Assembly (NCBI GenBank): GCA_026387055.1
Contig: JAPLML010000722.1
Span: 1 to 13,852 of the forward strand
DNA from: Planctomycetota bacterium
Lineage (GTDB): Bacteria; Planctomycetota; Phycisphaerae; FEN-1346
DNA length: 13,852 nt
Direction: 5' to 3'
Positions 12,131 through 13,852 of the stretch are shown one piece after another. The translations under genes and the position numbers were made by a program. The notes under the pieces were generated by a model. That model was not told the origin of the DNA. It ran no database searches and was given only the letters and a program-made list of their open reading frames with translations. Position 1 is the first letter of the stretch. The number at the start of each line of letters is the position of its first letter.

Positions 12131-13852
12131 TCAGGTCAGCGGCGTTCCCGTCGAGAGCCGCACGCCGACGTACAGGCCGATGTAGAGGCCCAGGAGAAGC
12201 ACCACCAGTGCGCTCACGAAGCTGTAAAAGCGATGCTGCAAGACGAACCCGGCCCACGAGAAGTAGAGGATCAGCGATGAAAGCGTGGCCAGCCCCAGCG
12301 CCCAGTCGGCCAGCGTCCGCGCCTGCCGCCAGGCGTCTCCGCCGAAAGCCGGCGACAGGGCCAGCGCCACGGCAAATCCCAGCCCCACCAGCCCCAGGAT
12401 GGCCGAGCACGCCCGCGCCGGGGCCGCCAGGTTGAAGATCTCCCCCCGGATCGCATGCAGGCGGTTCCCGATGCCCAGCCACACCAGGGCCGACACCCCC
12501 ATGACGAGGGCGTTGATGCTCAGCCGGTAGGCGTCCCACTGGGTCGGGTGCACCTTGTTGTGCCACACCGCCAGAACGGCCAGCGTGACCATGAGCACCG
12601 CGGGGTAGAGCATCTCGCCCCGCAGCCACACGAACGACCAGGCGAGGAACACCACCGCCATGATCAGAAGCATGACGAGCGCCTCGGCCGTCGCCAGGCG
12701 CAGCGCCGCCAGCAGCGCGCCGACGAAACAGGAGACGACCGCCAGCGTGAAAATGGTCGTCGAGGCCCGGCGCTCCTCGCGGTACAGGGCGCACGTCCGC
12801 GACAGCAGGGCCATGAACTTCGCCTCGTACAGGTACACCAGGAGGTGCGACGCCCCGTACCCCGCCACAGCGCAGATCAGGTACCCATACAGGTCCCCCG
12901 TGTGCCCGAAGAGACCCGCGTAGGCCGTGGCCATGACGCCGAACACGTAGAACAGGAACGTCCGGGCGGTGTGGCGGACAAGCCACATCGACAGCAGGAA
13001 CGCCAGCAGGGCCGCGAGCCACCCCGCGAGCCCCCACAGCGGCCCCAGGAGCTCCAGCGTGGGGCTGTTCCCGTCAAATAGGAATTGTGCATACGTACGT
13101 ATCTCTTGAACGGAGAGGTAGGCGGCCAGCACCAGGGTCGTGGCCATGCCCGTCACGGTCAGCGGCAGCGACTGCCGCCGCGCGGTGCGGTCCGAGGCCG
13201 TGCGCTTCAGCACCTCGCGCACCACCAGGGCCGCCGCCAGCCAGGCGATGGCGGCGGCCGCCGTCACCTGGATGAACCGGTGGTGCCAGAGGATCGGCTG
13301 GGCGCCCGACCCGAGGTGCCCGAGCGCCGCCGCACCGCCGGTCGCCAGGAGGGCCACGAGGTAGTTCACCCAGGCCGGGGCCCGATGGACGTGGGCAAGG
13401 GCCAGCACCGCCGCCGCGATCAGGAGGTCCCATCCGAGAAACTTCGCGTCAAGGGGCGACGGGACGAACGGCTCGGCGAGCAAGGCCGCTGCCGCCAGCG
13501 CCACGCCCGCCAGGTACAGCGCCCGCGGGAAGCCACGGGTCGCCGGCGGCGTGAGGAGGGGCTTCAGGAGCCCCGCCAGCAGCGCGGACCCCAGGGCGAT
13601 GGCCAGCAGCACCGTGGGGTACCGTCCCGCGTAGCCCGGCGCCTGGTCGCCCCCAAGCACCGCGAAGGCCGCCAGCGCCGCCAGGCCCGCGCTCACGCAC
13701 GAGAAGCCGAACAGGTCCGCCTGCCGCAGGCCGATCGCCGACTCCAGCAGCACCGCCCACCACACGCCCAGCGCCCAGACCGTGTGCCACGACGTCCCGT
13801 GCCACACCGCCACGTACCCCGCCCCCATCGCCGCGAGGCTCGCCACGAGCAA
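12131..13852 (-). CDS. Large polytopic membrane protein, function unknown, 5' end outside window
   Basis: At least 573 residues are visible and the frame runs off the window end, so the N-terminus is missing; a TTG at the edge is unlikely to be the real start. About 18 hydrophobic segments are visible, for example near 24-40, 48-66, 79-98, 193-212, 230-248, 268-292, 319-341, 366-386, 390-410, 446-461, 482-501 and 541-563, with few charged loops. The longest polar stretches are near 213-229 (basic) and 354-365 (YREERRAS). No nuclease, transferase or transporter motif is recognised, and I assign no function. It ends 12 bp before uvrC on the same strand, and its stop codon overlaps the probable uvrC ribosome site, so the two are probably co-transcribed and translationally coupled. 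Codons around 13083-13102 are unusually AT-rich for this gene. Confidence 0.8.
   Translation of the reverse strand: MLVASLAAMGAGYVAVWHGTSWHTVWALGVWWAVLLESAIGLRQADLFGFSCVSAGLAALAAFAVLGGDQAPGYAGRYPTVLLAIALGSALLAGLLKPLLTPPATRGFPRALYLAGVALAAAALLAEPFVPSPLDAKFLGWDLLIAAAVLALAHVHRAPAWVNYLVALLATGGAAALGHLGSGAQPILWHHRFIQVTAAAAIAWLAAALVVREVLKRTASDRTARRQSLPLTVTGMATTLVLAAYLSVQEIRTYAQFLFDGNSPTLELLGPLWGLAGWLAALLAFLLSMWLVRHTARTFLFYVFGVMATAYAGLFGHTGDLYGYLICAVAGYGASHLLVYLYEAKFMALLSRTCALYREERRASTTIFTLAVVSCFVGALLAALRLATAEALVMLLIMAVVFLAWSFVWLRGEMLYPAVLMVTLAVLAVWHNKVHPTQWDAYRLSINALVMGVSALVWLGIGNRLHAIRGEIFNLAAPARACSAILGLVGLGFAVALALSPAFGGDAWRQARTLADWALGLATLSSLILYFSWAGFVLQHRFYSFVSALVVLLLGLYIGLYVGVRLSTGTPLT

Noticed and set aside
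13850..13852. TTG at the window edge as the start of the membrane protein
   Set aside because: The frame is simply cut by the window; nothing upstream is visible to support a ribosome site.
1..13852. CRISPR array, tRNA, rRNA, insertion sequence or integrase
   Set aside because: No direct-repeat array, cloverleaf, rRNA segment or transposase-like protein was seen. Genes fill the window with gaps under 90 bp.

Overview
This window is GC-rich (roughly two thirds G+C by eye) and almost entirely coding. It comes from a Gram-negative-type bacterium with an exosortase and exopolysaccharide locus. The combination of exosortase, a separate EpsI-like protein with extra membrane helices, a giant membrane-anchored TPR protein, a BY-kinase and a short UvrC fits Planctomycetota best, perhaps a Phycisphaerae-like or uncultivated lineage. 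That placement is inferred; there is no rRNA or other phylogenetic marker in the window.

Positions 1-10727, plus strand, hold an envelope or secretion module of five genes: (1) the C-terminal part of an exosortase, whose N-terminus lies upstream of the window; (2) an EpsI/DUF3485 exosortase-associated protein; (3) a 1449-residue TPR protein in the position of the PrsT-type proteins of PEP-CTERM loci; (4) a Wzz-type chain-length determinant fused to a bacterial tyrosine autokinase; (5) a polytopic protein with a C-terminal VanZ domain and an N-terminal part resembling a degenerate O-antigen ligase/polymerase. Genes 2 and 3 are only 6 bp apart. A TATAAT box and a GC-rich inverted repeat separate genes 3 and 4, and a strong hairpin separates 4 and 5, so there may be several transcription units. 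The module plausibly couples exosortase processing of sorted surface proteins to export of an exopolysaccharide. No glycosyltransferase and no sorted substrate protein lies in the window.

Positions 10688-13852, minus strand, run convergently. They hold a short uvrC that starts with GTG, preceded 12 bp upstream by a very hydrophobic polytopic membrane protein that continues past the window edge. The 3' ends of uvrC and the VanZ gene overlap by 40 bp.

No gap between genes exceeds 90 bp. I found no tRNA, rRNA, CRISPR array, transposon or integrase. The locus type is known. The points that deserve follow-up are the O-antigen-ligase-like/VanZ fusion, the altered Walker A' motif of the kinase, the short UvrC with a Glu-to-Asp change in its GIY-YIG site, and the twin palindromes between exosortase and EpsI.
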